64,000 nucleotides of DNA from Nepenthes gracilis (Eukaryota; Streptophyta; Magnoliopsida; Caryophyllales; Nepenthaceae), in contig BSYO01000009.1 of assembly GCA_033239525.1 (NCBI GenBank), forward strand, positions 20,853,299 to 20,917,298. The letters are read 5' to 3'. The position numbers and the translations under genes were made by a program. Positions 33,124 to 46,815 of the stretch are shown here, piece after piece; position 1 is the first letter of the stretch; every line of letters starts with the position of its first letter. Below the pieces are notes generated by a model. The model searched no databases, was not told where the DNA came from, and saw nothing but the letters and a program-made list of their open reading frames with translations.

Positions 33124-36100
33124 TTATGAGAGATGAAATGATCCTTGTCCTTCAGTTATGGCATGTAAGAGCTTCTCTTTCATCTTTTCCTGCTTAAAGA
33201 GAGTTACACCATCAGGACCACATAAACAGGCAAAAGAAAGAAGAAAGGTGTAAATTTTAATAATGGAAGATGTGATTTCATGCATAGGAAATATCACCTT
33301 TGAAGAGTAAGGTGGTAACTTCAGATAATTAGCACAGGTCATGACACTTGGCAGGTCTGCATCAATCGAGTTGCTACAATGCTGTTCGAAGCAGGAAAAA
33401 TGACTTATATGAACAAGGGAAATTTGTGTGAGAAATGATGAAGCTGATGGCAAATGATGCAAACCTTTCGCACAATGGTCAGCTTTGGACTAAGGGCAGC
33501 CAAACCCCCAGGAGGTAGCCGAGGTGCACCTGTTGCAAACTGCAGAAATGCTCGTTGCTGCTCATAGTCAAACTCTTGCATGATTTCCAGCAACTGAAAT
33601 TCATAGAGTGAACATTTCCAAAATTTAACCAGGTTAGCCATAAACCTAGACTCAATAATATGTCTGCATGTGGATTCTGGTTTTAGTTTTGTTTACTGAC
33701 CCTACTTAGTAAGACTCAAATCTTTATTGTTTATTAAGGTCTGGTTTTTTGCCCATTCCATCATATAAATATTTCATAGAGCACGGGCATCATCGGTTGC
33801 AGTCATTGTTACCTTAGTAGTCTGTGTTTTGGACTTTTATTTGTACCATTTTCTGTTTTTAATAGTCCGCAGGGGAAAAAACCTATGAAATTTTGATACA
33901 ACAAACAGAAAAACATAAACTAAAGGCATACTGACATTGATGATTGGAGGACTGCAAGCCGTGTATCCGTGATCAAACTTGATATGGTCCAACAGCTCAT
34001 TGGGCTATAAACACAACCATAACAGATTTTAGAGGAGGTAAAATCAAACATTCTTAAGTTGAAAAAAAAAAATCATGAGGGAATCAATGTACATACCACC
34101 CAAGGATCACATTCTCCACAGAGTAAAAGCTCAAGCTCCTCCTCAGTGAAAATATGAAGATGGTTAATGGGAAAAACCTGAAAAATAAATTAAATATAAC
34201 AAAAAGTATAAACTTCTCCAATCTATAATTTATCAGCTACTGCAGTTTCGTCAAAAATTGTCCTCCTGGGCTACTGAGATTGTATTGAATAGCTTAGCCA
34301 GAATTTTGTCCAGCAAGGTCATTTACGAAACCTTAATGATCAACTGAAAAAGTAATTCATTTTCACAATTTTAGTGGGATCATAAGTGTTTATCAGCTAA
34401 ATAGTCCATGACTAAAGGGAACAGGCTCAAACCTGATTAAATCCTGACTTAAAAGCTTCCACTTGCCTAGATATCCCACCATAGAGGGTTGCTTCCACAA
34501 CCAGCGATACATATTCCTCCAAGTTGTCAATGGTCACCTAAAACAGGTCACATAAATGGTAGATGTGTCACCATGAGCCACCTAAACCAGAGAATGGGAA
34601 ACTGACCAAAAACCAGAGACTTCTAACCACTGCATGATCTACCCCTGAGGCAAGGACAAAATCAGGGTATCCAGGAAGAGAAAAATCAAGACAGAGGTCT
34701 TCAATCCTTGTGTTTCGAAAGCCTAAATCGAGTTCAACTTCAAATGCAGCATTTTGTCCACATGCAAGCTTCCGAAATTTTTGTCTTTCAATGACTGCTT
34801 GAAACTCGAGCAGAGTTTTCCCAAGCGCGGGGTCAAATGACTGAATATCATAAAGATTCAGTTCCTGCAAGGAAAAGAGCACAAATGCAGGTAATTAATT
34901 AGAATTTGATACTCATCTCCACAGGAGAGGAGGGGGGGTTAAAGTATGGCACAATGCAAAGAAAAACCAAAAGCATCTATTGAAATGGCGAGATTACCTT
35001 TCCTAGGATAAGTTTATAAAATGCTTTTGAGAAGGGAATATCCAGCACTCTTCCATCCTGAAAAGCCTTCGCTATGATCTGCCCTAGGAGGACAAACTTT
35101 TTCAACACTTCAGAGATCTCGATTCCATTTGATGTACTTGATGTTGGAGACCACGGGCAAGGGAAAAGTCCCAAAGATGATTCCACAATGCCAGAATATG
35201 AAGGCAGCATGCTTGAACTGCATGTAGGAGCTGTGCTGTCTACTCTCCACATGCCCAAGCCAGCCTTTTGAAACTCATGGCTGACTAAAGTGTAAAACTC
35301 GAGTGTTGGACCAAGACCAGTACCAACTTCTTCACTGTACTCCACTTCAAGGACTACCTTGCGACAGGCATGGAGATCCATCATTTGGGTAGCAGAGTCC
35401 AATATGCGCTCTCGACAGACCAAAAACTTTTTACGTGAGAGATCACCATTGATGGGCCTCCTGTCGAATTGAACACCTGAATCATCATCAGATGATGGTT
35501 GAGACTGAACCTGTGACCGATCAAATGCAGCTAACTGGAAGTACTTGCATCTTGTCTCAAAACTGAATAAAACTGGGCATGTAGACATCAACTGCGTGCA
35601 CCACAAAGGCAAGGCACCAACAGAAACAGCCAAAGGATCACACATCTGTTGTTCTAATTTTTCTGTCAACTTCCGGTTTACAAACTCATTCTGAGGCAAT
35701 GTAGGAACTACTACTTTCAAACTGTCCAAATTGTCAATCTTCCCCTCAGCAAAAGCATTTACTTTTTCATAGGACATTAAATGGTATGCAAACCTATTCA
35801 TCACTTCCAAGCACTTGAGTAGAGATAGTATATCCCTAGTAGGATTTGACATTTCCAAGTCAGTAACAAGTTCTCCAACAAATATGCCAGGGAAAAAGGG
35901 AAAATACTGATGATACAGCCTAATTTTATCTGATGCCATATTTTCAAACAGGCGAGACTGTTCCTTCCTAATTCCTATGTCAGTTTCAGATGCTCTTTTA
36001 TAAGTTATTGTGTATATCTCACTCCACAATTTTTCACCATTATAGAGGCCATTTTGGCACTTCATTCGTCTTCGGAGAATCTCTTGATATAATGTCGATG

Positions 36101-39100
36101 AGAAATCCAACTGTAACCCTTCAAAATAAAATGCCAGCTTTGGCAAACCATCTTCAGTACCACATGTGACACCAGAGTAGTGTGTCTTCACACCTTCCTC
36201 ACTGCTGGATGGGGAATTGGAGCAAGTTGCTGTGGCCAGAGGAAAAATGATAATTTATAAATTACATGAATGAATATCAGGGGATAAAATAAAGAGGTAT
36301 CTTGAAGATATTGATCAGGAAACCTAGGAAACCTAGTTTTAAAGTTTATGATTAGAAACAAACAATATATTGTTAATTATATACCTAGATTAAGCCCAAA
36401 AAACAGTTATATACCTGGACCATGACTTACCATTTTGCCTGAACTCATTTCTCATCTTAGCATCTGCATCTGACGAAGCAAAGCTCTGAAACATAACAAG
36501 TAGCATGTTAAGTGCATAGTATCTAAAGGAGGGGATTAAGAACAAACCAGCACCTCCATTTATAACACTGTACTGTCTCAAAGCCTTCCAAGCCTTATTC
36601 TATGTACACAAGAATCATAGTTTATTCAGCATTTGGTATCAATTTTCACTAAAGTTTTCGGTAAGAATTCACATCAATCAATAGAATATTGGTATTTGGT
36701 CTAAAATAAGTCAATCCTAATCGACACAACTTCAGGGCAACTATGCAAAAAGAGTTAAGCAGTGATAAGCTTACAACATGAGCTTCATCAGATGAGTTTG
36801 TTTCATCAATAGTTCTCTGCCTTATGTTGGCTTTGTCGGTCAATGCAGAATGTGATATATAATCTTTGTCTTCCTGCACAAAGTCAAATTTCAAAGTTAT
36901 TTTTTTCATTTTTCTTTTGCAGAAACTGTAGCAATGTTAAAGAAGAATAAAATAACTTTCACATGTTGGTGCATCCTTTTCCTTAGGCAGGGTATGAAGT
37001 TCAAAAAATATATATATATATTTCTAATCGGCACTGCTCTCAAATACTTTTTCTTTTTGTTCCTGTTTCAGTGGAACGACAGAGACTAAGGTTCCTTGTT
37101 CAAATGTGAAAGTGCTTTATAGCCATAAAAATTTTCCATATGTGCAAATACCCATCCATAATTGTGGAATATAGCCTAAGACCAAATCCAAGGAAGAAGC
37201 AGACCTGCATCTCAGGCAAATCAGAGCCCAAGCTATCTGCCTCCATTAGATGTGGACTTGAGCCTTGAATGGAAATAGCATTTGAAGGAACTTGAAGGGG
37301 TATAACCTCCTCTTGTCCGTGAGTTTGAGCAGAAGATTTTCCACCCTCAGGTCTCTTTCCTTTGACTTTGGGCCACATATAACGTTCAATTGCCTCAACA
37401 GAAGAAAAAGGGTCAACAGTCACTATATCTGCAGAGTAATCACCTAGTCCTGTCTCCTCTTTTCCCCTCAGGAAACGAACTCTAAGACATGGATACATCA
37501 TGCACCTTCCATTTGGAACAGTAGCATAAGACCTTCTTAGCTTGGCCACATTGCCTGCTAGGACAGGAAAACTTTCCACTGTAGATAATGCACCTTGTAA
37601 TTTCCGCACCAGCAATGACAGAGGAAGATCGTCTGAGATTAGATTGAATGAAAAACACGAGATTCTGGCAAACACCTCAAATCTTTTGTAAAAACCACAA
37701 AAATGAGTTGATGTATCAGGAATATCAACCTTTTCTTCTAAATATAGATCATCCAACAGGTAATTCACCATTGCCTTTATAATCCCACTTTCTATGAGTT
37801 CGAAGGTTGAAATGGGTTCAGCACCACTGAGTTGGACCATAACTTGCTGCAATATAGTGGAGAACTCCTCATCATGCTGGGCACATGAATCATTGCTCCT
37901 AGAGATTTTTATAAGATTCATTAGTCTTGAAGAAATGTCTCTAAGATTTTGAAGTATATTAGTCATTATGCTCTCTGAGCTATGCAGTTCTGCAGTGAAG
38001 TAAGCTGTACATATACGATTGGCAATAGTGTGAACACAATCTTTGTCAAGCTTGCATGTTCTTGATTCTGATGAAGACACAGGCTGAGCAACATCATAAG
38101 CGTAGCATAAGCAACTCAAGACCTCCCCCTCAGAGAACTTCTGGCTCAAGTCAAATGATGGCCGGATGCCACTAATTACAGAAAACCTGAACTGTGAGCA
38201 CTTTTCTGGCATGCGTAGGGCATCAATAGCAAATAAAATGCCTTCCTTTACAAACGGACCCATCAACATAGCAGAAAGCTTTTGCAGCAAAGTTTCAGTA
38301 ATCTGTAGACTTTGTATCAGAATATGATGATCCTTTCGTGTGAAGACTCCTATCAAGAAGCTGCCATGTGATCCATGAAAAAAAAAAAAAAATACCAATC
38401 AATATAAACAAAATTTTTTTAGCCTTTTTAGCTCCAGTCAGCTATGATTCCCTCACCTTGAAATGTTTATATTCTTAATCAAATCAAGAAGGGTGTCAGG
38501 CTTGCAGAAATAAACCAACTTATTGATGATACAAAGGCATCCATAGCAAACATATAAATTTGCACCAGAATTAACCAACTGCAACAGGATGAGGAAATCA
38601 TTACCAAGGAGTGGAAATGCGACAAAGAAAGCTTTTGTGAATTACACATCATAAATCTTGCCTGAATCAGAACAGGGAGAATATCCAACCCAAACTTCAG
38701 AAATACATCAGGCTGATCCACCAAAATTCTTTCCTTGCTTGACAATAGTTGATCCTCTTTATCTCTAAAGACGTGTGGAAGTAGCTCACTTAACAACTTC
38801 AGAATTTCATGTACCTAAGGCAAAACAAAATAGCACTCAATAAATCAATGCAATCAAGCATAATCAAAGGATACATGAAGAAGTTGCTATCCTATCTGGA
38901 ATAAGAATGAATATATCATATCTTTACACAACAATGATAATAAGACCTCAGAAGGATCTGTTAGAATTCTAGATGGAGCAGCATATACTCCCTCCGTACC
39001 AAAACTAGCATGTACATTCTTTCGGACTCAAAGTATTGGTGTTTGACACGTATCAGACACCAACGCGTCCAAGACATGTTGGGACACGTGTTGGACATGC

Positions 39101-42100
39101 TCCAACACGTGATAATTTATCTTTTTTGTCCAACACATTTTCAACATGCTTTGGATATGTCCCGACACATTTTGGACACGTTTTGGATATTTTGAGTAAT
39201 TTTGTAATTTTTTAAAAATCATTGAGCCATTTTGTAAATTTTAAAAAAATGTGGGCTGTTTTTGTAATTTTAAAAACTTAAAAAGTACTTCTCTCTTTTA
39301 GTTTTGTTAAAAGTCCTCACTCCTTAGAAATATTAGTCAAGAAAGGCTTCTTTTTCAGTAATAAGCGACGCTTTGTTTCACAAAATTTTTATAAGATATA
39401 AGGTTATAAAGTTAAGAGTCAAGAAAAATGAGACGAATATGGAGGAGAAACAAATGAAAACAATAACATAGTTGATTTTTGGAGGAGTAAGGATTTAATT
39501 TTTTCATCATAAATGAATGTGATAACCCACAAATTAAGTATAAAATAGTCGTGTTTATCAATTAAAAAAATTATAAATCATAATTTCTGTTTGTGTGTCC
39601 CCAACGTATCGTATTCTTAATTTTTATAAAATAGCGTGTCAGTGTTATGTCGTATCTGTGTCTTGTGTTGGTGTCCGTACTTCATAGCTTTGTACCAAAT
39701 AAAGTATTTGAAAGACGACCTTTTGTGGGCAAAAACAAAAATTGCTCTTTCAAATCACTCCTCATATTTTTTATGTTAATGTATTACAAATTGGATATTG
39801 AAGGAGAGCAACATCTCTATCAATAAGAAGTTTTCAAAAAGGAACAACACAAGATGGGCAGAAAATTCTGAATTACGAGTAAAAACTCAATCTATCAACG
39901 TAACCCATGAGATCAAAAGAGATGGACATGGCTGCCCTTTATACCAAAAATGAAGCATCTTGACACAAACCCTAAATTGTACTCACTAATCAGTGATGAC
40001 ATCTTATAAATGAATCACTTATCTTCTCTTGAAGATAAAAGAATTAAACATATCCTTGAAACAAAACTTTAACAACCATTGCCTAAAAAGGAGAACAGAA
40101 ACTGTAGCACCGTTAAGGAGAGAGGGGAAACATTCCATGAGGCATGACTTCTTGCCTTCATGCTTCTTTTTCCCCCAATTGTATCCAACATACAGTCATT
40201 GTCTACTAGATAACTTAAGATGAGGCTCATACAAATTACACCATCCCCACACTTCTGGATCTTTCAATGTTTTCCTGCTGCCTTCCTTTTCTGTGTTCAT
40301 ATACAGGATGACAAGAATAATCCACACCCTTTGGCATGGACAAGGAGAGTAACAGCAACCAGGCTATCCCATAGTCCCATCTCTCTCTTAGTGATTCTGA
40401 GAACAATCTGCCCTCCTAGTGCTGGCCTTCTTCGTAGGTGAGATGGGGAGGGAGAAGGTGGTGAGAACCGATCCAAAACCTTTGCCCAGAGACACGGTGC
40501 ATAAGTCAAGGTGATGACAAGGTGACACTTGCAGAGCAGTGTGCAGCATGGGTCTCCGAACAAGCCGTAGGAAGTGTGCATGTGGTTTGGATCCGATGTG
40601 TCCAGAGAATGCTATGCATTCTCCACTTTCGGACCTCCCATGGATGACAATACTATGGGAATCGGAAAGGGCACCAACACTATTAGCATGGGCATCGATA
40701 GTGGTGGGGTGGGCATTGATGTAGGGTGAATGAATTGGCCCATGTCACTGAGACATTGTCACGAACACTAAAGGCTGTAAATCTGTCCTTGGTGGAAAAA
40801 TTAATTCATAAAATGTCAGGTCCAAATGCCTCATTGGTTGATGAAGATATTGTGAGAGTTGGGGGGTTTCCAATGTCTACTCTTGCAATTCCTATAAAAA
40901 GCTAGAATCTTCTAAAGAAAAATCATGATGTCAAGCTCTGGATCACCATTGGGGGGAATATACTGCAGTGGGCACTAGATGATGCCTTAGTGAACTATTC
41001 TTGGGGGCATGATTTAAGTCATGTACTTGAAAGACAACCTAAGGCCTCCAAAGGATCGGAGATTGATGTCCCCCATTTTCATAAGGATGAATAATGAGGA
41101 TCAGACAACTGATGATATGAAGATCTCAGCATCATCCAGGAGGACAGGTGGGCTCACAGCTTCAGTGGGGGTGGTGTAAAATGAATGTCAATCACATATC
41201 CTCCTGTTATTTCTTCTCAGTTTTAACAGTGATAATCATGGAAGGATGGTATGCCTTTATATTTTATATTTATATTTATATTTTTTGGGGGGCTCCAGAA
41301 GCTTCATGAGAGATGAATCTCAATTTGGATAATCTATAACACAGAAGATTACAGAGGGTTTTCTTTCATAAATCATTGTTTGCAATGCAATAATCAATTG
41401 GAATATGTTAATCATCTAATCTTGCACTGTGAGGACTACAGATTATTGGATGCAGCCTGATATTTGAGAGGTGTTTCTTACGTTGGCCTAAAATCCATTA
41501 ATGTGAGTTTTTTGCTTGACAAGGGCTCAGTGGGTTGTGCACAAGGCTTCCCCATTGCAAGATTTTGGGAGGGTTAGACATACGTAGCCTTGCTCCAGTA
41601 ATGCTATTAGGCTGTTTATATGGTTTAAACCCGTAACTCTAAGTCGCAATGGAGCAATTTTGTTGATTTGGTTGCAAAAGGAAAAAGGAGGGCTGCTTTT
41701 GGTATAGATTATACTTCCTACTCTGGCTTCTTGGAATGGCATAGTCTTCTGTTTTTGGCACAAACTGATCATCTCTCACAGCAAATGATATTGACTTTGT
41801 TGATAATCACAAATTATAAAATTAGGATATGAGATAGATTGTTTTGTGAAATTGGGCAACCTGGCCTTGGCATTTTCTAAATTCCAGATACCCATTTTCC
41901 TCCTTTTTTAGTGTGTTGTTCGTTGGTGGGCAATATTTAAGATAACAGCTGTGTCTTCAGGGATAACAAACCTTCTCATCCCAAAATAGACATAGAACTA
42001 AAATTGAATCCTGACTTGGGGAACAACCCCACAAAAGGGAGGCTATGCCTACTTCCCTTAGACTACAATTTATCTAGGGGGCAAATCTTGCAAGATGATA

Positions 42101-43853
42101 CACAAAAGCAATAGTAAGAAGAAAAAACCTGGTTGCAATTTTTATCCACTGCAAGAGAAGGCATTCCATGTAAAGGGTCATAACTGGATAAGATAGCCCT
42201 TAATATCCTGCCAATGTTAAGCTCAAACAGCATTCTGACAGCATCAGCTGATCCATATGCGAGTTTTGCAAGCAACCCAATCAAACCCTGTAAAATGGTT
42301 GGAAAAATATTGAATAGTTCGGAGCCTGTATCTTAGAAGATTGGCTAATCTAGTAGCATGAAAAGCACTAGTGCTTACTGTGTGAATACGCTGGCTCACA
42401 GTGGTTCTGTTATTTAAGTCTATCAAATGTGTGGCTTGATGTACCAGCCCTAGGGTACAAAGTTCATTCAGAATATCAGGAGAATGTTTCACTCGGTCCA
42501 CTATTTTGATCAAGCAAGCAGCTACATTTTCAACAAGCTGTCAATATACGAATGGAATGAAATGACAGGTGTGATGTCAGATCAACAAATTATTGGAGAC
42601 AACAAGTCAATTAACAAAGTCACTGAATGAAAATGAAGTTCATAAAAAAAATCATGAAAAGAGGTAAACATCACAGACCTGTGCATCCTCATATTGAAGA
42701 AGATTACACAATCTAGGAACAGCCTCCATGAAGGGTGCAGGGCATTCAGAAGGAAGTTTCTTACATATGTTCACGACTGTGGACAATGCAGTCCTCTGAT
42801 CGTCATCAAGTAAACAAAATTAATAATAAATACTTCAAAGCCAGACAACTTGAAAATACAAAGAGATGAGAGAATTCTTCTTTTTTTTTTTAAGTGTAGA
42901 GAGCTCTTGATCGGTGCAGTAGGAGCTCTTTCTTAGGAGAATATACATGTAAATCAATAGCTTACCTGAGCACTGGTGGAAAAGAAGTCGATATAGCCTA
43001 GAACAGCCATTATTGACCCAGATTGCATGCATGCAATTGGTTGCTCACGCGAAATTTTTTCCAATGCTTGTAAGCACTGCATAAGACAAGTGGTTTGCAA
43101 TTAAATTATATTTTTCCACAGTATATATGAGATTCAAACAAAACTTTTATAAAACGATGCTGCTTTGAAAAAGCAGATCACAAAGCCGCATACTTGTTCA
43201 GCTACATCCAAATACTCAATAACAGTCAATCTCTCACACAGAGCTGGCACTGCCTGATGTCTAACAAGAGAACCAGATGACCGTGGGAAAACATCACAGA
43301 GATAAGTTATAGCCCTTAGAGCCAAAAGTACTACATCAGAGTTTGTCTCTTGCTTCACAAATTTAACCAGAATCGGAGCTAATTGATCTGATAGCATGCT
43401 TGAAATCGAATTCTCAGTACAAAAAGACAACAGTTCACACAGCTCAGTTAGAGCAGCTATTTGTCCAGAGCACTCAACTTCATCGTTAAAACATGATAAC
43501 ACTCTCTTAAACTTCCCTTGATCACCATATGACCGTCTTTGCTGAAACTCCCGAAGACTATCGTGTCTGTGATCACCCTCGTTTACATCATCAGAATCAC
43601 AAGACCCACATGGAGAGCCCCTTTCTCCGTCACCCTCAGATCGGCCAGAGGCCAAAGCAGACGAGGATGAAGTCTCCATGTCGGCACTTTCATTGTTTTC
43701 CACAGTTGAACTTGTGGAATTCACACGTGTTTGAGGAGATGAAATTGATGAACTTGATCTGATTTCCAATGAATTACATGCCCGCTTATCTGCCGGCAGT
43801 TCATCGCCTGTCTCTGATCTCTTCTGCCCTCTATTTTCCGTTCTTTTATCCAT
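33124..43853 (-). CDS. UPL4: HECT E3 ubiquitin-protein ligase UPL4, 18 coding exons
   Basis: UPL4 is a HECT-type E3 that takes ubiquitin from an E2 onto its own cysteine and passes it to substrates. Exons in gene order: 43853-43194, 43076-42966, 42795-42679, 42537-42379, 42287-42129, 38814-38662, 38578-38457, 38360-37205, 36873-36775, 36485-36431, 36229-34998, 34864-34628, 34537-34433, 34177-34097, 34004-33936, 33593-33465, 33381-33298 and 33189-33124. All phases join, giving 1597 aa, near the plant UPL3/UPL4 size. The N-terminus ([20 protein letters not shown]) and an armadillo-like region (about 90-500) identify UPL4. The HECT domain spans about 1200-1597 and includes [20 protein letters not shown]. 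The catalytic cysteine is C1564 in [11 protein letters not shown]. Intron 6 is GC-AG, intron 5 is 3.3 kb with transposon debris, and the donor after 34628 (GTTAGA) is weak. The gene appears intact. Confidence 0.95.
38815..42128 (-). other. Large UPL4 intron 5 with repeat debris
   Basis: This 3.3-kb intron holds an ACACGT-rich inverted structure near 38985-39685, whose left end has CTCCCTCCGT. It also holds a possible LINE relic near 41300-41520. Between them (about 39.7-41.2 kb) plus-strand frames such as 40539-40724 are unrecognised. No exon of UPL4 is missing, since the flanking exons join in frame. Confidence 0.7.
41300..41520 (+). pseudogene. Possible LINE reverse transcriptase C-terminal (zinc-binding) relic
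   Basis: A plus-strand stretch reads [20 protein letters not shown]. This resembles the C-terminal zinc-binding segment of plant LINE reverse transcriptases (pattern E-x-x-x-H-L-x-L-H-C). Stops and a frame change surround it, and no other LINE domain was recognised. Confidence 0.35.
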
Positions 43854-44720
43854 AATTCTGTATGCATTCACTCCTGTACAAAGTACACCGCTTAAATAAG
43901 ACGAACCTCTTATCAAACGATAAAAAAAATTTAACAAAAATAGGAAAAAAATAAATCGGATAGCAGAAAGAACATGCCACACTGACGTTAAGAATTAAGT
44001 AACAGCAAATGGGGAAAAAAATACTAGCAGCACACAACTCAGAAGGGATAACGCTTAAAGGGGAACCAAGAGAAAGGCTCGGTTAAATACTATATTTGAA
44101 AGAAAAATGTCAGCCTAAAAGCAAATATTTCCTTCAAAGAGAGAGGAAATAGAGAAACTATTTGACTTCAATCACAGAATCCAAACGATCAATCATAAGA
44201 ACTGCGTTTCAAATCTCAAAAACCACATATCAGAGAGAGTAGAGGGAGGACAGGAATCAGAAAATAGAAAAGCTCACTGAAAAATCGAATTAAATGTCGA
44301 AAGAAATAACAATTAAATACAAAAAGCACCAACAGCCAAAGCAAATTTCTTGCAGAAGGAATCAGCCAAATTCGCTGAAAAAGATCGGCGAAGAAGAACA
44401 TTAGACAGCGAAAATTAAGAACATTAGACAGAAAAAAATCGAAAAACAAAATATCTTTAGAAGGAATGAACAAAACACGGTGAAAATCGATCGGATAAGA
44501 AGACCATTAGCGGAGTAAATATTAATCAAATCGCTAAGAAATCGAAACGTGGTGAGAATTAACAGTAAGATTTCGGAAAATACCTTGCGTGCTGTTCGAC
44601 GATCTCCAGACAGAATCGAAAACCTAGAATTCTATATTGGAATCTGAAGGCACAGGAGTTTATCCCTTTCTTCTACGGTGAATAAGATCCTCTCGACGCT
44701 GCTCCCATGTGAATCGAGTC
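43854..44720 (-). other. UPL4 5' UTR with intron
   Basis: A likely non-coding first exon ends at 44584 (CGCAAG before donor GTATTT), and an acceptor (GTACAG) at 43874-43875 opens the second 5' UTR segment 43873-43854 directly before the ATG. The intron between them is about 0.7 kb. The transcription start is inferred to lie near 44.7 kb. Short frames in this region are chance. Confidence 0.6.
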
Positions 44721-44739
44721 TCTGACAATCTTCTTCAAT

Positions 44740-45469
44740 TTTATCACGTTACAGATTATTATATAAAATATTGTCAAAATAAATATTTAAAAAATACTTA
44801 AAAAAATTGTCTTTCGCTATTAATATAAGAATGATAATTGTAACTTCCTCATTTATACAAGATATTTCCCTTCGTTTTATGGACTTGTCAAGGAATTCCA
44901 CTATTACAAGATTTCTGAGATGTGCGGTTGAGATCTACCATGGCTGATTTGGTGTGGTATGATACATACTAAAATTAATTTCATTATATATATATACTTA
45001 TTTTATTTTATTTAGAGTAGTAGTTAATTATTAAAAATATAAAATTACTTTTAAAATATATAATAGATTTACTTGACTGTGAAATTATTACTATAAAAAT
45101 TTTAGCACTGAAGAGTAAAAGTTACAAAAAAAATAAATAAATTTTTTAAAAAAATTTAAATTTTAATGCTTGATATTTTTAAAATATCATTTGTCACGTA
45201 CAAATAAAAACATGTTTGTTCAAATTATCTTAGTGATATAATGCAGCCTTATGTGGGTAGATTTTTCAAAAACAAAATCAAATTAGAGACTCTAAATGAG
45301 AATTGTTTAGTATAAAAATTTATTTTTGTTAAATAAGTTTTTTTGAAATTATTTGATGTAATGTCATATCTCTTCTTTTTTTTTTTGTTATTTACTAAAA
45401 TAAATAACAAATATTTATTTATAAAAAAATATAATATAAAAAATATATGTTTGATGGATTTGGTAAGCC
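44740..45469. other. AT-rich region upstream of UPL4
   Basis: No gene was recognised. An AT dinucleotide run lies near 44978-44997. The UPL4 promoter should lie in the left part. Confidence 0.6.
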
Positions 45470-46815
45470 CAATCCAAAAAAAAAGTCCCACAAATAAAGA
45501 AGTAAACTCAAAAAATAAACATCCCAATTGACCCAATATGCCCAGACGACCGGCGGTTAAAATTGGTTAGTTCAATTAGGACAACACGCTTCACTATAAT
45601 TGGTAAAAATCATTTTGTCTTATTCTTACTCATGGGCGATTGTCCAACTGTTGTTTACTTCTATAAATACACCATCATCTTTTGCGAGGAGGAGGACGGA
45701 GGAAATGCCAACTATCATCTATTCCAGGAAGCTTTGCCAGCCATAATCCATTGAGAGGACCCAAAGGAGAGGACCCAGAAGAGAATCCAAATAATTAAAG
45801 GCTCTTCCATCAAACCTTCCTGGAGCTATGTGCTTTGATGCGTGCATAAGTTTAAGGGAAGTGCTCAACTCAAAAGGATGCGCTATGGAGGGAGAGCTTC
45901 CCAAATTTATAAATTGGAGGTTTTACCTCAAATTTCTCGATATGGGACACGCACCATTCTTCTCTCATTTAATAGCCGTAGATCTCGACGATTACACTCT
46001 ACGATACTTCATTCAACGGCTCTTACTCTACAACGCTTCATTCTACCCCGGCACATTGGCAGCAAGTTAGTTTCTTTACAAATAATCCTCCCTAGTAGCC
46101 ATTTACGGTCAAAACCCTTCACAGGTAGCTTTCTCTAGGTCGGAGCTGATCTCAATGAAAGCACCATTGATGTATATACAAGTCTCGAGAGAGAGCCCAC
46201 CCTAAAAGGGTGTTCCATGGGGGGAGAGTCCTACAAATTTATAAATTAAATGTTTTGCCTCACACTTTTCAATATGGAATACGCATCATATTCCATCTAA
46301 AATGTCATACCAAAGGAGACCAGCTCTCCATCCCCGGAGGCCAGAAGAACCTCTCAAAAATCCATCCAAGTAAAGGTTCTCACTCTAAGAGATATTTCAT
46401 TTAAATGACCGACTATTCATCTAGAGTACTTCAGTAATACTCATACAGACATTATACCATTTAACATGCCCCTTTACACGGGCACCATTAAATCGCCCAT
46501 CTGTCAGGCGCATATCTAAGTTGCCAATTTGCGAACGTACCTCCAAGTCGTTCATAAATTTGACATACCCAAATGCTCAATCCACTAATATATATATTTA
46601 TGCATTATCCTTATATATTTCTATTCTCTTGAAAAGACTTCTAATTTAAGTGTTGGAGGATATACGGTGAGAGTAATTTTCGCTATTCTCTGACCTTTTA
46701 TTTTCAGTTGTGTTGCAATGGATTTAGGTTTACGATTATGAAGACCAGATCAGTATCAGATTGATTAAGCGTGAAGATTCGATTCGTGACCTCATAATTT
46801 GTAGGATGATCCGAA
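45470..46815. repeat. LTR-like dispersed repeat, copy 2, with an internal duplication
   Basis: It is homologous to 31430-32210: the left block GCCCAGACGACCGGCGGTTAA matches the left block of copy 1, and the right block from about 46625 matches to the right end of copy 1. It is longer because it contains a diverged direct duplication of about 330 bp, in which 45876-45960 resembles 46206-46290 (AAATTTATAAATT in both). A CTATAAATA motif lies at about 45661. It is probably an LTR-derived sequence. Confidence 0.5.

Noticed and set aside
38985..39700. Calling a complete Stowaway MITE from CTCCCTCCGT
   Set aside because: No inverted right terminus or TA duplication was seen, so only the resemblance is reported.
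43854..43982. Upstream extension of the first UPL4 exon
   Set aside because: The open frame continues upstream, but an acceptor site and the match to UPL4 N-termini place the start at 43853.
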